Assembly (NCBI GenBank): GCA_016933965.1
Contig: JAFGTS010000036.1
Coordinates: 1 to 64,000, forward strand
Length of the DNA stretch: 64,000 bases
Reading direction: 5' to 3'
Source of the DNA: Deltaproteobacteria bacterium
Lineage (GTDB): Bacteria; Desulfobacterota; Syntrophia; Syntrophales; UBA2210
This document shows, in pieces, positions 15,242-25,517 of this stretch (the first letter of the stretch is position 1; the number at the start of each line of letters is the position of its first letter). The position numbers were made by a program, and so were the translations under genes. The notes beneath the pieces are model-generated. The model did not search any database. It saw only the letters and a program-made list of their open reading frames with translations, and had not been told where the DNA came from.

Positions 15242-16435
15242 ATGGCTAAAAAGAAATTCGAGAGGACGAAGCCGCATTTGAATATCGGCACCATCGGCCA
15301 TGTCGATCACGGTAAGACGACCTTGACGTCGGCAATAACGAAGCACCTCGCCAGCAAGGGAATGGCCGAATATATGGCCTTTGACGCGATCGACAACGCG
15401 CCGGAGGAGAAGGAACGCGGCGTCACGATCAATATCGCCCACGTTGAGTATCAGACGGATAAGCGGCACTATGCGCACGTGGACTGCCCGGGTCATGCCG
15501 ACTATATCAAGAACATGATATCGGGGGCCGCCCATATGGACGGTACCATCCTGGTCGTTGCGGCGTCGGACGGTCCCATGCCGCAGACGCGGGAACACAT
15601 CCTCCTTGCACGCCAGGTGCAGGTTCCCTCGGTTGTTGTGTATATGAACAAGGTTGACCTTGTCGATGATCCGGAGCTTCTCGACCTCGTCGAGCTCGAA
15701 CTGCGGGAGCTCCTGAACGAATACAAGTTCCCCGGTGATGATATTCCCATCATCAGAGGGTCCGCCCTGAAAGCACTGGAGAGCGATGACCCCAATTCCG
15801 AGGACGTGAAGAGCATCTGGGAACTGCTTGAGGCGGTCGACAGTTATATCCCCGAACCCCAGCGGGATCTGGACAAGCCCTTCCTGATGCCCATCGGTGA
15901 CGTGTTCACCATTTCCGGTCGCGGTACCGTCGTGACGGGGCGAGTGGACCGTGGGATCGTCAAGACCGGTGAGGAAGTGGAAGTCGTCGGCATTCGGCCG
16001 ACCTTCAAGACCGTCTGCACGGGCGTTGAAATGTTCCGCAAGACCCTGGATGAAGGACGGGCCGGTGATGACATCGGTGTCCTGCTCAGGGGTACGAAGC
16101 GGGAAGAGGTGGAAAGAGGCCAGGTCGTCGCGAAACCGGGCTCCATTACGCCGCACACGAAGTTCAAAGCCCAGGTCTACGTTCTGACCAAGGAAGAGGG
16201 CGGACGGCATACCCCCTTCTTTGATGGATACCGTCCCCAGTTCTACTTCAGGACGACCGACGTGACCGGTGTCTGCCATCTGCCGGAAGGTACGGAGATG
16301 GTCATGCCCGGAGACAACGTGGAAATGACTGCTGAATTGATCACCCCCATCGCGATGGAGGAACAGCTGCGGTTCGCCATTCGTGAAGGCGGGAGGACGG
16401 TCGGCGCCGGAGTGATCAGCCAGATTATAGAGTAG
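15242..16435 (+). CDS. tuf: Elongation factor Tu
   Basis: EF-Tu carries aminoacyl-tRNA to the ribosome. The 397-residue protein has [13 protein letters not shown] (P-loop), [12 protein letters not shown] (switch I), DCPGHADY (switch II) and NKVD, followed by beta-barrel domains II and III. ATG 15242 is chosen over ATG 15236 because the AAAAGGAGG Shine-Dalgarno ends at 15233, eight bases from 15242. This is the only tuf gene in the window. The second copy expected after the tRNA cluster is missing. Confidence 0.98.
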   Translation: MAKKKFERTKPHLNIGTIGHVDHGKTTLTSAITKHLASKGMAEYMAFDAIDNAPEEKERGVTINIAHVEYQTDKRHYAHVDCPGHADYIKNMISGAAHMDGTILVVAASDGPMPQTREHILLARQVQVPSVVVYMNKVDLVDDPELLDLVELELRELLNEYKFPGDDIPIIRGSALKALESDDPNSEDVKSIWELLEAVDSYIPEPQRDLDKPFLMPIGDVFTISGRGTVVTGRVDRGIVKTGEEVEVVGIRPTFKTVCTGVEMFRKTLDEGRAGDDIGVLLRGTKREEVERGQVVAKPGSITPHTKFKAQVYVLTKEEGGRHTPFFDGYRPQFYFRTTDVTGVCHLPEGTEMVMPGDNVEMTAELITPIAMEEQLRFAIREGGRTVGAGVISQIIE

Positions 16436-16439
16436 GGAA

Positions 16440-16748
16440 ATGGAAAATCAGAAGATACGAATTCGGCTCAAGGCGTACGATTACAAGCTGCTTGACAGAT
16501 CGGCGCAGGATATCGTGGAAACGGCGAAACGGACCGGCGCCCGCGTGGCGGGCCCCATCCCGCTCCCCACGGTGATCAACAAGTTCTGTGTAAACAGATC
16601 TCCCCATGTGGATAAGAAGTCCCGGGAACAGTTTGAGATACGAACGCACAAGCGGCTCATCGATATTATCGAACCGACGCAGGCGACCGTGGATACCCTG
16701 ATGAAGCTGGACCTCTCGGCCGGCGTTGATGTGGAAATCAAATTGTAG
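16440..16748 (+). CDS. rpsJ: 30S ribosomal protein S10
   Basis: S10 (NusE) works in the ribosome and in NusB-dependent antitermination. The 102-residue protein carries the motif [35 protein letters not shown], split here as residues about 37-71. It begins four bases after the tuf stop, so it is read with the str genes rather than with rplC. An intrinsic terminator follows immediately. Confidence 0.98.
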   Translation: MENQKIRIRLKAYDYKLLDRSAQDIVETAKRTGARVAGPIPLPTVINKFCVNRSPHVDKKSREQFEIRTHKRLIDIIEPTQATVDTLMKLDLSAGVDVEIKL

Positions 16749-16761
16749 GGTTACTCGGAGT

Positions 16762-16802
16762 GAGGAGATGGCACTGGTGGTTTTTCCATCTCCTCCTTTT
16801 TT
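16762..16802 (+). terminator. Intrinsic terminator or attenuator between rpsJ and rplC
   Basis: A perfect ten-base stem GAGGAGATGG (16762-16771) / CCATCTCCTC (16786-16795) is followed by CTTTTTT (16796-16802). This is a textbook Rho-independent signal. It splits the str-rpsJ genes from the rplC-led genes, which must then use readthrough or a promoter in the 33 bases before the rplC start. Attenuation control is possible. Confidence 0.85.
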
Positions 16803-16834
16803 GTCAATACCTTAAACGGGAATGTGTCATTATT

Positions 16835-17464
16835 ATGAAGAAGGCGCTGATTGGAAAAAAGTTAGGAATGACCCAGATATTCTGGGAGGACGGCTCTGTG
16901 GTGCCCGTTACGGCCGTTGAGGTCGGGCCCTGCGTCGTTATCCAGAAAAAGCTGGAAGATACGGACGGTTACAACGCCATCCAGCTTGGGTACGGTCGGG
17001 TGAAGGAGAAGAACATCACGAAGCCGCTTCGGGGGCATTTCGCGAAGGCGGACAAGGGGGCGTTCCGGGTGCTCAAAGAGGTCAGGACCGACGATGTCGA
17101 CGAATACGAGGTCGGACAGGAACTGCGGGCGGACATCTTTGAGATCGGCGACCATGTCGATGTAGTGGGCACGACGAAGGGAAGAGGTTTTGCCGGTGTC
17201 ATCAAGCGGCACGGCTTCAGAGGCGGAAGGGCCTCGCACGGTTCCATGTTCCACCGGGCGCCGGGCTCCATCGGCGCGAGCGCCGATCCCTCCCGGGTAT
17301 TCAAGGGAACGAAACTGCCGGGACAGATGGGCGACAAGCGCAAGACCGTTCAGAACCTCATCATCGCCGGCGTGCGGCCCGAGCATAACATCATATTAAT
17401 CAAGGGAGCCGTCCCCGGCAGTATCAACGGGATCGTTCTCGTGCAGGATTCTGTCAAATACTGA
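16835..17464 (+). CDS. rplC: 50S ribosomal protein L3
   Basis: L3 is an early assembly protein that reaches toward the peptidyl transferase centre. The 209-residue protein starts MKKALIGKKLGMTQIFWEDG. It has the conserved loop GFAGVIKRHGFRGGRASHGS and the Gln-methylation region GSIGASADPSRVFKG. ATG 16835 gives this standard N-terminus. A longer in-frame reading to 16760 would run through the upstream terminator hairpin and is rejected. Confidence 0.97.
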   Translation: MKKALIGKKLGMTQIFWEDGSVVPVTAVEVGPCVVIQKKLEDTDGYNAIQLGYGRVKEKNITKPLRGHFAKADKGAFRVLKEVRTDDVDEYEVGQELRADIFEIGDHVDVVGTTKGRGFAGVIKRHGFRGGRASHGSMFHRAPGSIGASADPSRVFKGTKLPGQMGDKRKTVQNLIIAGVRPEHNIILIKGAVPGSINGIVLVQDSVKY

Positions 17465-17481
17465 GGGTGCAGAGTTGTATC

Positions 17482-18105
17482 ATGTCGATTCTCAACGTGT
17501 ACGATATTGAAAAGAACAAGGTGGCGGAAATAGAGGTCGATGACGCTGTTTTCGGCGCGCCGATAAAAGAACATGTCATGCATGAGGTCGTGCGGATGCA
17601 GATGGCATGCAGACGGCAGGGGACCGCCTCGACGAAGGGCCGCAGCGACGTGAGCGGCGGCGGCAAAAAGCCCTGGCGCCAGAAAGGAACGGGACGGGCC
17701 CGCGTCGGCACGCTCCGGTCGCCCATCTGGAGGGGTGGAGGGATCGTTTTCGGACCCAAACCCCGTGATTACGCGTACAAGGTCCCCAAGAAGGTCAGAA
17801 AGGTCGCCCTGCGGTCGGCCCTGAGCCTGAAGGCGCAGGAAAACAGGATCATCGTCCTCCGGGACTTCCCCATGGAGGAGATCAAGACCAGGAAATTCAA
17901 GGAAGTTCTTGACCGGTTCGAATTGAAAAAGGTCCTTTTCATCATCGACAGGGAAAATGCGATCCTGGAAAAGTCCTCCCGAAACATCAAGGATGTGAAG
18001 ATGTTGCGCTCGGAAGGCGTGAATGTGTACGACCTTCTGAAGTACGATACTCTGGTCCTCCTGGAACCGTCGGTGAAACAGATAGAGGGAGCGTTGCTGT
18101 CATAA
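17482..18105 (+). CDS. rplD: 50S ribosomal protein L4
   Basis: L4 lines the exit tunnel and in enterobacteria represses the S10 operon. The 207-residue protein has the extended loop [20 protein letters not shown] followed by [17 protein letters not shown] 17482 is chosen for its spacing from an AGAG motif and the MSILNVYD start. GTG 17467 is an alternative start. Its stop overlaps the rplW start by one base (TAATG). Confidence 0.97.
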   Translation: MSILNVYDIEKNKVAEIEVDDAVFGAPIKEHVMHEVVRMQMACRRQGTASTKGRSDVSGGGKKPWRQKGTGRARVGTLRSPIWRGGGIVFGPKPRDYAYKVPKKVRKVALRSALSLKAQENRIIVLRDFPMEEIKTRKFKEVLDRFELKKVLFIIDRENAILEKSSRNIKDVKMLRSEGVNVYDLLKYDTLVLLEPSVKQIEGALLS

Positions 18106-18392
18106 TGGATATGTACTCGATTATAAAAAAGCCGGTGATCACGGAGAAATCCACCTTTCTCAGAGAGGATGGGAACAAGTATATCTTCGAAGTGGCTTCC
18201 GACGCCACGAAGGTCGATATTCGCGCCGCCGTCGAGAAGATCTTCAAGGTCAAGGTCGTGGATGTTCATACGATCAGTATGAAGGGAAAACGCAAAAGAC
18301 TGGGAAGGACAATGGGCAGGAGAAAAGACTGGAAGAAGGCCGTTGTCACCCTTGCCCCCGGCAACAGCATCGAAGTATTCGAAGGAGTTTAA
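18105..18392 (+). CDS. rplW: 50S ribosomal protein L23
   Basis: L23 sits at the tunnel exit and docks trigger factor and the signal recognition particle. The 95-residue protein has [20 protein letters not shown] near its start and [19 protein letters not shown] in the RNA-binding loop. It is translationally coupled to rplD by a TAATG overlap and is followed by rplB after 18 bases. Confidence 0.97.
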   Translation: MDMYSIIKKPVITEKSTFLREDGNKYIFEVASDATKVDIRAAVEKIFKVKVVDVHTISMKGKRKRLGRTMGRRKDWKKAVVTLAPGNSIEVFEGV

Positions 18393-18410
18393 CGAGAGAA
18401 GGCTTGGATA

Positions 18411-19232
18411 ATGGCTATTAAACAATACAAACCGACATCGCCCGGCAAGAGATTTCGAACCGGTTCTTCCTTTGAGGAGATCACGAAATCGAAACCCGAA
18501 AAGGGTCTTCTCGAACCGCTGAAGAGATCGGGCGGACGCAACAATCTCGGCCGGATGACGAGCAGGCATATCGGCGGCGGCCACAAGCGGCGTTTCAGGG
18601 TCGTTGATTTCAGGCGTGACAAGATGGATGTTCCTGCAAAGGTGGCGGCCATCGAATACGATCCCAACCGCTCGTCCCGGATAGCCCTGCTGCATTACGC
18701 CGACGGAGAGAAGCGCTACATCATCGCCCCCAACGGTCTTCAAGTGGGAGCCACCATCGTGAGCAGCGAGAGGGCCGACATCAAGGAGGGGAACACGATG
18801 CCCCTGAAGAGCATCCCCCTGGGTTCGCTCATTCACAATCTTGAGTTGAAGATCGGAAAAGGCGGGCAGATGATCCGCAGCGCCGGTTCCTACGGGCAGT
18901 TGATGGCGAAGGAAGGAAGTTACGCGCAGATCCGCCTTCCCTCGGGAGAGGTCAGAAAGGTCCATGTGGAATGCAGGGCCACCATCGGCCAGGTGGGGAA
19001 CATCGAGCATGAGAACATCAGCATCGGAAAGGCCGGCAGGTCCCGCTGGATGGGCAAGAGACCCAAGGTCCGCGGCGTTGCCATGAACCCCATCGACCAT
19101 CCCATGGGCGGCGGTGAAGGAAAATCATCGGGCGGAAGACATCCCTGCACTCCCTGGGGTATTCCGACCAAGGGATACAAGACACGGAAGCGCAAGGAAT
19201 CCGATAAATACATCGTGAAGAAGAGAGGTTAA
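18411..19232 (+). CDS. rplB: 50S ribosomal protein L2
   Basis: L2 is a conserved primary 23S rRNA binder needed for subunit joining and peptidyl transfer. The 273-residue protein starts [20 protein letters not shown]. It contains [20 protein letters not shown] and the C-terminal [20 protein letters not shown], which holds the universally conserved His. Its length is standard. Confidence 0.98.
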   Translation: MAIKQYKPTSPGKRFRTGSSFEEITKSKPEKGLLEPLKRSGGRNNLGRMTSRHIGGGHKRRFRVVDFRRDKMDVPAKVAAIEYDPNRSSRIALLHYADGEKRYIIAPNGLQVGATIVSSERADIKEGNTMPLKSIPLGSLIHNLELKIGKGGQMIRSAGSYGQLMAKEGSYAQIRLPSGEVRKVHVECRATIGQVGNIEHENISIGKAGRSRWMGKRPKVRGVAMNPIDHPMGGGEGKSSGGRHPCTPWGIPTKGYKTRKRKESDKYIVKKRG

Positions 19233-19235
19233 AGG

Positions 19236-19520
19236 GTGGCGCGTTCAATCAAAAAAGGTCCCTATATTTCTGAGAAGCTTCTGAAAAAGGTCAGAAAGGT
19301 CGAGGAGACCGGTGACCGAGGAGTCATCAAGACGTGGTCCCGCCGTTCGATGGTCGTTCCGGAACTGGTAGGCCATACCTTTGCCGTTCACAACGGGAAG
19401 AAATTCATTCCCGTCTATATAACGGAGGACATGGTCGGCCATAAGCTCGGTGAATTCGCGCCGACGCGAACTTTCTTCGGGCACGCGGGAGACAGGAAAA
19501 CGAAGGTAAAGAAGCGCTAA
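19236..19520 (+). CDS. rpsS: 30S ribosomal protein S19
   Basis: S19 pairs with S13 in the small-subunit head and contacts the A-site tRNA. The 94-residue protein begins [19 protein letters not shown] at a GTG codon three bases after rplB. It contains the core [21 protein letters not shown] and the terminal [14 protein letters not shown]. Confidence 0.97.
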   Translation: MARSIKKGPYISEKLLKKVRKVEETGDRGVIKTWSRRSMVVPELVGHTFAVHNGKKFIPVYITEDMVGHKLGEFAPTRTFFGHAGDRKTKVKKR

Positions 19521-19553
19521 CGCAGAACGTGACTCATGGAGTTTTGAGATTCA

Positions 19554-19886
19554 ATGGAAGCAAGAGCTATTGCCAAATATGTTCGGATATCGCCCCAGAA
19601 GGCGAGACTGGTCGTTGATCTGATCAGGGGAAAAGAAGTCGACGAGGCGGAGCGGATACTTGCCTTTACGCGTAAAAAGGCCGCCTTGATTGTGAACAAG
19701 GTCCTCAAGTCCGCCCGGGCGAACGCGACGCAGAACCCCAACATCGACGAAAATATCCTCTATGTGAAGGAAATTTTTGTGGGCGCCGGCCCGACGCTGA
19801 AAAGATGGCGGGCCCGGGCGCAGGGTCGTGTGGCGCCCATCCGGAAACGAACGAGTCATATAACAGTCGTGCTTGATGAACGGTAG
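19554..19886 (+). CDS. rplV: 50S ribosomal protein L22
   Basis: The beta-hairpin of L22 helps form the exit-tunnel constriction where macrolides bind. The 110-residue protein starts [20 protein letters not shown]. Its hairpin region [20 protein letters not shown] has no visible deletion. It sits between rpsS and rpsC as usual. Confidence 0.97.
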   Translation: MEARAIAKYVRISPQKARLVVDLIRGKEVDEAERILAFTRKKAALIVNKVLKSARANATQNPNIDENILYVKEIFVGAGPTLKRWRARAQGRVAPIRKRTSHITVVLDER

Positions 19887-19904
19887 GAAGTGAGGAGGTG
19901 AAGC

Positions 19905-20555
19905 TTGGGGCAGAAGGTTAATCCCATCGGATTCAGACTGGGCGTCAATAAAACCTGGAAATCCCAGTGGTTCTCGGAGCGCAATTACAGTGAATTGCTC
20001 CATGAGGACATGCGGGTGAGAGAGCATCTCAAGAAGAAGTTCTATCATGCCGGTATCGCGGGGATCGATATTGAACGAGCCGCCGACAAGGCGAAGATAA
20101 ATATACACACCGCCCGCCCGGGGATCATTATCGGACGGAAGGGTTCCGAGATAGAAAAGGTCAAGAAGGACCTTGAATCGATCATGTCCGGCGAGGCGAT
20201 CATTAATATTCTTGAAGTACGGAAACCGGAGATCAACGCGCAGCTCGTAGCTGAGAACATAGCGCTCCAGCTTGAGCGAAGGGTCGGTTTCAGGCGGGCC
20301 ATGAAGCGTGCCGTCACCACGGCTCTCAAGTTCGGGGCCCAGGGCATCCGGGTGGCCTGCGCGGGCCGGCTGGGCGGCGCTGAAATGGCACGACGGGAGT
20401 GGTACCGGGAAGGAAGGGTCCCCCTCCACACGTTGCGGGCCGACATCGATTACGGTTTCGCGGAAGGTCGCACCACCTATGGCGCCATTGGTGTCAAGGT
20501 TCTCATATTTCACGGTGAAGTTCTGCCCGACAGGGAAAGCCCCGTGAGTGCGTGA
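19905..20555 (+). CDS. rpsC: 30S ribosomal protein S3
   Basis: S3 forms part of the mRNA entry channel. The 216-residue protein starts at TTG 19905 with [20 protein letters not shown], after a GAGGAGG Shine-Dalgarno. The KH domain holds the GxxG loop in [20 protein letters not shown], and the C-terminal domain includes [20 protein letters not shown]. Its length is typical. Confidence 0.97.
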   Translation: MGQKVNPIGFRLGVNKTWKSQWFSERNYSELLHEDMRVREHLKKKFYHAGIAGIDIERAADKAKINIHTARPGIIIGRKGSEIEKVKKDLESIMSGEAIINILEVRKPEINAQLVAENIALQLERRVGFRRAMKRAVTTALKFGAQGIRVACAGRLGGAEMARREWYREGRVPLHTLRADIDYGFAEGRTTYGAIGVKVLIFHGEVLPDRESPVSA

Positions 20556-20597
20556 TCGCTGTTGTGCCGGCGGGCACAACGGACAGGATGGAATACT

Positions 20598-21020
20598 ATG
20601 TTATCACCGAAGAGAGTCAAGTACAGAAAGATTCAGAAGGGCCGGGTCGGCGGAAAGGCCCAGAAGGGCAACACGGTAGATTTCGGCGAGTTCGGATTGC
20701 AGGCCCTGGAGCCGGGCCGGATAACGGCGCGTCAGATCGAGGCGGCTCGAATCGCCATATCCCGCCGGGTACGGCGTGGCGGCAAGATATGGATCCGCAT
20801 ATTCCCGCACAAATCCCTGACGAAAAAGCCGGCGGAAACGCGTATGGGGAAGGGAAAGGGATCACCCGAGGAATGGGTTGCCGTGGTAAAGTCGGGAACG
20901 GTCCTCTATGAGATGGAAGGCGTGCCGAAGGACATCGCCTTTGACGCTCTCAGGCTCGCGGCCCAGAAGCTTCCCATAAAGACGAAAATTCTTTCCAGGG
21001 AGATATTCGATGAAGATTAA
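20598..21020 (+). CDS. rplP: 50S ribosomal protein L16
   Basis: L16 organises the A-site tRNA binding region. The 140-residue protein starts [20 protein letters not shown] at ATG 20598. An upstream in-frame reading (from 20562) adds twelve unrelated residues and is rejected. The [20 protein letters not shown] motif, with the conserved Arg, is present. Its end overlaps the rpmC start by eleven bases. Confidence 0.97.
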   Translation: MLSPKRVKYRKIQKGRVGGKAQKGNTVDFGEFGLQALEPGRITARQIEAARIAISRRVRRGGKIWIRIFPHKSLTKKPAETRMGKGKGSPEEWVAVVKSGTVLYEMEGVPKDIAFDALRLAAQKLPIKTKILSREIFDED

Positions 21021-21210
21021 ACAGATCAGGGATCTCAGCATCGAGGAACTGAAACAGAAGGAACGGGATCTCTCGAAGGAACTCTTTAAACTGCGGTTCC
21101 AGTTCGCGTCGGGGCAGCTTGATTCCACGGCGTCCCTGACCTACACGAAGAAGGATATCGCCCGGATCAAAACAGTTATCAGGGAACGGGAGATTGCGGA
21201 GTCACGATGA
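21010..21210 (+). CDS. rpmC: 50S ribosomal protein L29
   Basis: This is a small two-helix protein near the tunnel exit. The 66 residues include the family pattern [20 protein letters not shown] and the closing [13 protein letters not shown]. The start overlaps the last codons of rplP, and its stop overlaps the rpsQ start (ATGATG). This indicates translational coupling. Confidence 0.96.
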   Translation: MKIKQIRDLSIEELKQKERDLSKELFKLRFQFASGQLDSTASLTYTKKDIARIKTVIREREIAESR

Positions 21211-21467
21211 TGGAAGGAAGAGGCATTAAGAGAACCCTGCAGGGCATTGTTATCAGCGACAAGATGGACAAGACCGTCGTGGTGCGGACGGAACGGCTGG
21301 TGAAACACCCGAAGTTCCATAAATACATCAGGCGACATATGAAATACAAAGCCCACGACGAAGGGAATCAGTGCGGCGTGGGAGATACGGTACTGATAGT
21401 TGAATCACGTCCTCTCAGCAAGGATAAGCGCTGGAGGGTTCGAACGATCCTGGAAAAGGCGAAATAA
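21207..21467 (+). CDS. rpsQ: 30S ribosomal protein S17
   Basis: S17 is a primary 16S rRNA binder. The 86-residue protein has the motif [25 protein letters not shown] and the [19 protein letters not shown] end, given here as separate short conserved blocks. It can start at ATG 21207 or 21210. The first overlaps the rpmC stop. Confidence 0.96.
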   Translation: MMEGRGIKRTLQGIVISDKMDKTVVVRTERLVKHPKFHKYIRRHMKYKAHDEGNQCGVGDTVLIVESRPLSKDKRWRVRTILEKAK

Positions 21468-21497
21468 CAGGTCGAGTTTTGCGGAGAACATGAAGTC

Positions 21498-21866
21498 ATG
21501 ATCCAGATGCAATCCATGTTGAATGTGGCGGATAATTCCGGAGCGAAGAAGGTCTGCTGCATAAAGGTACTTGGCGGATCGCGGAAGAGATATGCCCGCG
21601 TGGGAGACGTTATCGTCGTGTCGGTCAAGGAAGCGATCCCCAATTCCAAGGTGAAGAAAGGCGATGTCGTCAAGGCGGTCGTGGTGAGGACCAGGAAGGA
21701 GATCGGCCGGGAAGACGGGTCCTATCTGCGTTTTGACGATAATTCAGCCGTTTTGATAAATGAATCTCTCGAGCCCCTGGGAACCCGGATATTCGGACCG
21801 GTGGCGCGCGAGCTGCGGGCCAAGCAGTTCATGAAGATCGTGTCCCTGGCTCCCGAGGTGATATAG
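21498..21866 (+). CDS. rplN: 50S ribosomal protein L14
   Basis: L14 lies at the subunit interface and is the docking site for the silencing factor RsfS. The 122-residue protein starts [20 protein letters not shown] and contains the expected [14 protein letters not shown] and [20 protein letters not shown] blocks. It is the first gene of the classical spc group, here continuous with the S10 genes. Confidence 0.98.
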   Translation: MIQMQSMLNVADNSGAKKVCCIKVLGGSRKRYARVGDVIVVSVKEAIPNSKVKKGDVVKAVVVRTRKEIGREDGSYLRFDDNSAVLINESLEPLGTRIFGPVARELRAKQFMKIVSLAPEVI

Positions 21867-21887
21867 AGAGGTGGAAGGTATATAGCG

Positions 21888-22208
21888 ATGGAGCGGGTCC
21901 ACATAAGAAAAGGTGATATGGTCGAAGTGATCGCCGGCAGGGAGAAGGGAAAGACCGGCAAGGTGGTCAGCATCAACCATGACAAGAATCGGGTGATCGT
22001 CGAAAAGCTGAATTTCGTCAAGAAGCATCAGAGACCCGACATGAAGGGAAAGGGAGGGATCCTGGAAAAGGAAGGCTCGATCCATCTGTCGAACGTGAAG
22101 ATCATCTGCAACAAGTGTGACAAGGGCGTCCGCATCGGATACAAGATCCTCGAAGACGGCAAGAAGGTTCGCATCTGCAAGAAGTGCCAGGAAATTCTGG
22201 ATGAATAA
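21888..22208 (+). CDS. rplX: 50S ribosomal protein L24
   Basis: L24 initiates large-subunit assembly. The 106-residue protein opens with a KOW motif ([20 protein letters not shown]). It has the C-terminal extension [12 protein letters not shown] ending CKKCQEI, two CxxC pairs that could bind zinc. This extension is seen in many deltaproteobacterial and Gram-positive L24 proteins. Confidence 0.97.
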   Translation: MERVHIRKGDMVEVIAGREKGKTGKVVSINHDKNRVIVEKLNFVKKHQRPDMKGKGGILEKEGSIHLSNVKIICNKCDKGVRIGYKILEDGKKVRICKKCQEILDE

Positions 22209-22223
22209 GCAGGGGAATGATTG

Positions 22224-22763
22224 ATGGCGCGATTAAAGGAACAGTATGACAAGGAAATAATCCCCGAGCTCACCAAAGAGTTCGGGTATCGAAATAGAAT
22301 GGAAGTGCCCAAGGTCGAGAAGATCGTCGTCAACATGGGCCTGGGCGAGGCGATCCAGAACGCCAAGATACTGGAAAGCGCCGTGGAGGAGCTTGGTCTC
22401 ATTGTCGGCCAGCGGCCGGTCATTACAAAGGCAAAGAAGTCCATCGCCACCTTCAAGCTCAGGAAAGGCATGTCCATCGGCTGTACGGTGACGCTGCGGA
22501 AAGACCGGATGTACGAGTTCCTTGACCGGCTCGTCAATGTAGCCGTTCCCCGGATCAGGGACTTCCGGGGGATATCGCCCCGCTCCTTTGACGGCAGGGG
22601 AAATTTCTCCATGGGCATCAATGAACATTATATTTTCCCCGAGATCGAGTATGACAAGATCGACAAGGTCAAAGGCATGAATATCACTATCGTAACGACA
22701 GCCAAGACGGATGATGAAGCGCGCCGACTGTTGCAATTGCTGGGTGTGCCGTTCAGAACGTAG
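22224..22763 (+). CDS. rplE: 50S ribosomal protein L5
   Basis: L5 binds 5S rRNA and contacts the P-site tRNA. The 179-residue protein has [19 protein letters not shown], the P-site loop region [18 protein letters not shown], and the closing [19 protein letters not shown] 22224 is used because AGGGG (22211-22215) lies eight bases upstream. TTG 22221 in the same frame is less likely. Confidence 0.97.
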   Translation: MARLKEQYDKEIIPELTKEFGYRNRMEVPKVEKIVVNMGLGEAIQNAKILESAVEELGLIVGQRPVITKAKKSIATFKLRKGMSIGCTVTLRKDRMYEFLDRLVNVAVPRIRDFRGISPRSFDGRGNFSMGINEHYIFPEIEYDKIDKVKGMNITIVTTAKTDDEARRLLQLLGVPFRT

Positions 22764-22775
22764 GGAGGAGTGAGC

Positions 22776-22961
22776 GTGGCCAAGAAATCCTTGATGGCAA
22801 AGGCCAAGAGAACGAAGAAATTTGACGTGAGAGATTACAATCGATGCCCGCTCTGCGGGAGACCACGTGCCTATTACCGGAAATTTGACATGTGCCGGAT
22901 ATGCCTCAGAAAGCGGGCGCTCAACGGAGAGATCCCCGGCATGATCAAGTCGAGTTGGTAG
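22776..22961 (+). CDS. rpsZ: 30S ribosomal protein S14, zinc-binding type
   Basis: This is the short form of S14. Its 61 residues carry [20 protein letters not shown], a CxxC-x12-CxxC zinc knuckle. The long zinc-free form of E. coli is about 101 residues. The start is GTG 22776, giving [16 protein letters not shown], five bases after GGGAGGAG. An earlier in-frame GTG at 22770 overlaps that site. Together with L33 and L36 it shows a zinc-type ribosome. Confidence 0.95.
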   Translation: MAKKSLMAKAKRTKKFDVRDYNRCPLCGRPRAYYRKFDMCRICLRKRALNGEIPGMIKSSW

Positions 22962-22973
22962 AGGAGAAACACT

Positions 22974-23378
22974 ATGGGAATGAGCGATCCTATCGCTGAC
23001 ATGCTGACGCGTGTTCGAAACGCCAATCGAATGAAGTTCAAGAGCGTTGATGTCCTGCTTTCCAAGTTGAACATCAATATAGCCAAGACATTGAAGAAAG
23101 CGGGATATATCAGCGGGTTCGATATTGTAAAGAACGATGCGAAGACCCATGATATGTTGAGGGTCCATCTGAAGTATACCGACAGGAAGGAACGGGTCAT
23201 CACCGGCATTCAGAGGATGAGCAAGCCGGGCAGGCGCATGTACACGTCAAGCTCGAAAATACCCAAGGTCCTGAACGGGTTCGGCATATCCGTCCTGTCC
23301 ACGTCGCGGGGCGTCATGACCGACGCGGAGGCGCGGGCGCTGAACGTGGGAGGCGAGATCCTCTGTAATGTCTGGTAG
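22974..23378 (+). CDS. rpsH: 30S ribosomal protein S8
   Basis: S8 binds helix 21 of 16S rRNA and in E. coli represses the spc operon. The 134-residue protein begins MGMSDPIADMLTRVRNANRM and ends with GISVLSTSRGVMTDAEARAL followed by NVGGEILCNVW. ATG 22980 is a possible second start. Length and order are normal. Confidence 0.97.
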   Translation: MGMSDPIADMLTRVRNANRMKFKSVDVLLSKLNINIAKTLKKAGYISGFDIVKNDAKTHDMLRVHLKYTDRKERVITGIQRMSKPGRRMYTSSSKIPKVLNGFGISVLSTSRGVMTDAEARALNVGGEILCNVW

Positions 23379-23415
23379 AAAAGCATCAGTGCGCAAATAA
23401 CCGGGAGAGTATTTC

Positions 23416-23955
23416 ATGTCCAGAGTTGGAAAAAAACCGATTGAAATTCCTGCGGGTGTGGCAATAAAGATGGAGGAGTCCCTCGTCAGCGTTGAAGGTC
23501 CGAAAGGGTCGCTGTCGCGGACGATCCCCCGGGAGGTCGCCCTCGATATAGACGATAAGCTCATCACGGTCAGGCGGCTGACCGACGATAAACGAGGGCG
23601 GGCGATGCACGGTCTTGCCAGGACGCTCGTCTCCAATATGGTGACCGGTGTCAGCACGGGCTTCGAAAAAGGGCTCGAGATCGTCGGTGTCGGCTACCGG
23701 AGCGAGATAGATGGAAACCTTCTCCGTTTGATGGTCGGCTACTCCAAACCGGTGGAATATCAAGTGCCGGAGGGGATCTCCATCCGCATCGACAAGCAGG
23801 TGAATATTGTTGTTTCCGGCATAGACAAGGAACTGGTCGGAAGCGTGGCCGCCCAGATCAGGCGGATACGGAAACCGGAGCCGTACAAGGGCAAGGGTAT
23901 CCGGTACGCCGGTGAGAAAGTCCGCAGAAAAGTCGGGAAGTCAGCGGGAGCTTAA
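23416..23955 (+). CDS. rplF: 50S ribosomal protein L6
   Basis: L6 lies near the factor-binding site and the sarcin-ricin loop. The 179-residue protein starts [20 protein letters not shown]. It has two related domains and the C-terminal signature [20 protein letters not shown]. Its length is typical. Confidence 0.98.
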   Translation: MSRVGKKPIEIPAGVAIKMEESLVSVEGPKGSLSRTIPREVALDIDDKLITVRRLTDDKRGRAMHGLARTLVSNMVTGVSTGFEKGLEIVGVGYRSEIDGNLLRLMVGYSKPVEYQVPEGISIRIDKQVNIVVSGIDKELVGSVAAQIRRIRKPEPYKGKGIRYAGEKVRRKVGKSAGA

Positions 23956-23978
23956 TTCAGGATAACAGGGGAAAAGCG

Positions 23979-24347
23979 GTGACGTCGATTAAGAAGATAA
24001 AGAAAATACGGGCACGGCGCAAACAGAGAGTCAGGGGCAAGATATCCGGTACGGCGGAACGTCCCCGCCTTTCGGTGTTTCGCAGCAACCGGGCCATCTA
24101 TATCCAGGCCATCGATGACGTGAGCGGCGTGACTCTTGCCGAAGCGTCGTCCATGAGCAAGGACCTTCAGGGAAAGCTGTCCGGATTGAAGAAGACCGAG
24201 GTCGCGAAGGAAGTGGGAAAACTTCTGGCGAAACGGATGCAGGAAAAGAACCTTCGGTCGGGTGTGTTCGACCGCGGCAGATACCTTTATCACGGACGGG
24301 TGAAAGCCCTTGCCGATTCGGTCAGAGAATCGGGAATACAAATTTAA
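23979..24347 (+). CDS. rplR: 50S ribosomal protein L18
   Basis: L18 binds 5S rRNA. The 122-residue protein has an Arg/Lys-rich N-terminal arm ([18 protein letters not shown]), then [20 protein letters not shown], and ends [20 protein letters not shown]. The start codon is GTG 23979 after AGGGGAAAAG. Confidence 0.97.
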   Translation: MTSIKKIKKIRARRKQRVRGKISGTAERPRLSVFRSNRAIYIQAIDDVSGVTLAEASSMSKDLQGKLSGLKKTEVAKEVGKLLAKRMQEKNLRSGVFDRGRYLYHGRVKALADSVRESGIQI

Positions 24348-24372
24348 TATTTACGTGCGGACAAGGATGGCT

Positions 24373-24852
24373 ATGGAAGAGATCGAACTTCTTGACAAGG
24401 TAATAAAAATCAAGAGAACGGCAAAAGTCGTGAAAGGTGGAAGACGGTTCAGATTCAGCGCCCTCGTGGTCGTCGGTGACGGAAACGGCTCGGTGGGCGT
24501 CGGACTCGGAAAGGCCCAGGAAGTGCCGGAGGCGATCAGAAAAGGGACGGAACTGGCCAAAAAGAACATGATCACCGTGACCATTAATGAGGGAACGATC
24601 CCCCATGAGATCATGGGTCATTACGGCGCGGGACGGGTCCTCCTGAAACCGGCGTCTCCCGGTACCGGTCTGATAGCGGGTGGGGCCGTACGGGCCATTC
24701 TTGAATGCGCCGGCGTGCAGAACATACTGACCAAGTGTATCGGCTCACACAATCCCCACAACCTGGTCAAAGCGACGATGGATGGACTTGAAAATCTGAA
24801 GAACCCTGACGATATCGCTTCCAAGAGGGGAAAGGAAGCCTTTCAGGCATAG
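24373..24852 (+). CDS. rpsE: 30S ribosomal protein S5
   Basis: S5 helps mRNA unwinding and decoding fidelity. The 159-residue protein starts at [20 protein letters not shown]. It contains the [20 protein letters not shown] core (the spectinomycin loop precedes it) and the [20 protein letters not shown] region. ATG 24373 is favoured by AAGG six bases upstream, and ATG 24367 is close behind. Longer readings overlap rplR and add unrelated residues. Confidence 0.96.
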   Translation: MEEIELLDKVIKIKRTAKVVKGGRRFRFSALVVVGDGNGSVGVGLGKAQEVPEAIRKGTELAKKNMITVTINEGTIPHEIMGHYGAGRVLLKPASPGTGLIAGGAVRAILECAGVQNILTKCIGSHNPHNLVKATMDGLENLKNPDDIASKRGKEAFQA

Positions 24853-24881
24853 GAACAGCGGGGTTGCAGTGAGGTGATGGC

Positions 24882-25076
24882 GTGGAAAAACAACTGAAGA
24901 TAACGCAGATCAGGAGCCTTATCGGAAGGCCGCAGAAACAGAGAAAGGTCCTTCAGGGAATGGGGCTTGGAAAGATGCATAAAACGGTATATCTGAAAGA
25001 TACTCCTGAGGTCCGGGGTATGGTGAACAAGGTTTCCCACCTGGTCGCCGTCGAGGAATGTGAGGTGGCTTCGTAA
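24882..25076 (+). CDS. rpmD: 50S ribosomal protein L30
   Basis: This small 64-residue protein has the family pattern [20 protein letters not shown] and [19 protein letters not shown]. It starts at GTG 24882 after a GAGGTGATG-type ribosome site. Its stop overlaps the rplO start (TAATG). Confidence 0.96.
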   Translation: MEKQLKITQIRSLIGRPQKQRKVLQGMGLGKMHKTVYLKDTPEVRGMVNKVSHLVAVEECEVAS

Positions 25077-25516
25077 TGAATTTGAGTGAACTGAAACCCC
25101 CCGAGGGTTCTCGGAAAAAGAAAAAACGGGTGGGCCGGGGCACCGGTTCAGGCCATGGCGGAACCTCCTGCAAGGGTTCGAAGGGGCAGAACGCCCGATC
25201 CGGCGGCAAGGTGAAACCGGGCTTCGAGGGCGGACAGATGCCCTTGACGAGACGGCTGCCCAAGAGAGGATTCTTTAACAAGTTCCGGAAGGATATCGTT
25301 GTCGTGAACCTGGAGCAGCTGAAGAAATTCCCTGAAGGCTCGGTCGTCGATGCCGATTCCCTTCTTGAAAAGGGCATCATCAAGAAACGGGGTGACGGGA
25401 TCAAGATCCTCGGCAAGGGGTCGATCGAATATCCCCTTTCGGTCAGGGTGAACGGGATCAGCCGGCAGGCACGGGAAAAAATAGAAACATCAGGCGGGAC
25501 GATAGAGGTCATCTGA
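25076..25516 (+). CDS. rplO: 50S ribosomal protein L15
   Basis: L15 is a late assembly protein. The 146-residue protein has the glycine-rich N-terminal tail [20 protein letters not shown] and [20 protein letters not shown], then a globular C-terminus. It is coupled to rpmD by a one-base overlap and followed by secY within two bases. Confidence 0.97.
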   Translation: MNLSELKPPEGSRKKKKRVGRGTGSGHGGTSCKGSKGQNARSGGKVKPGFEGGQMPLTRRLPKRGFFNKFRKDIVVVNLEQLKKFPEGSVVDADSLLEKGIIKKRGDGIKILGKGSIEYPLSVRVNGISRQAREKIETSGGTIEVI

Positions 25517-25517
25517 A

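Noticed and set aside
17769-19100. Antisense open frame across rplD, rplW and rplB
   Set aside because: It crosses three intact ribosomal genes and shows no protein-like features.
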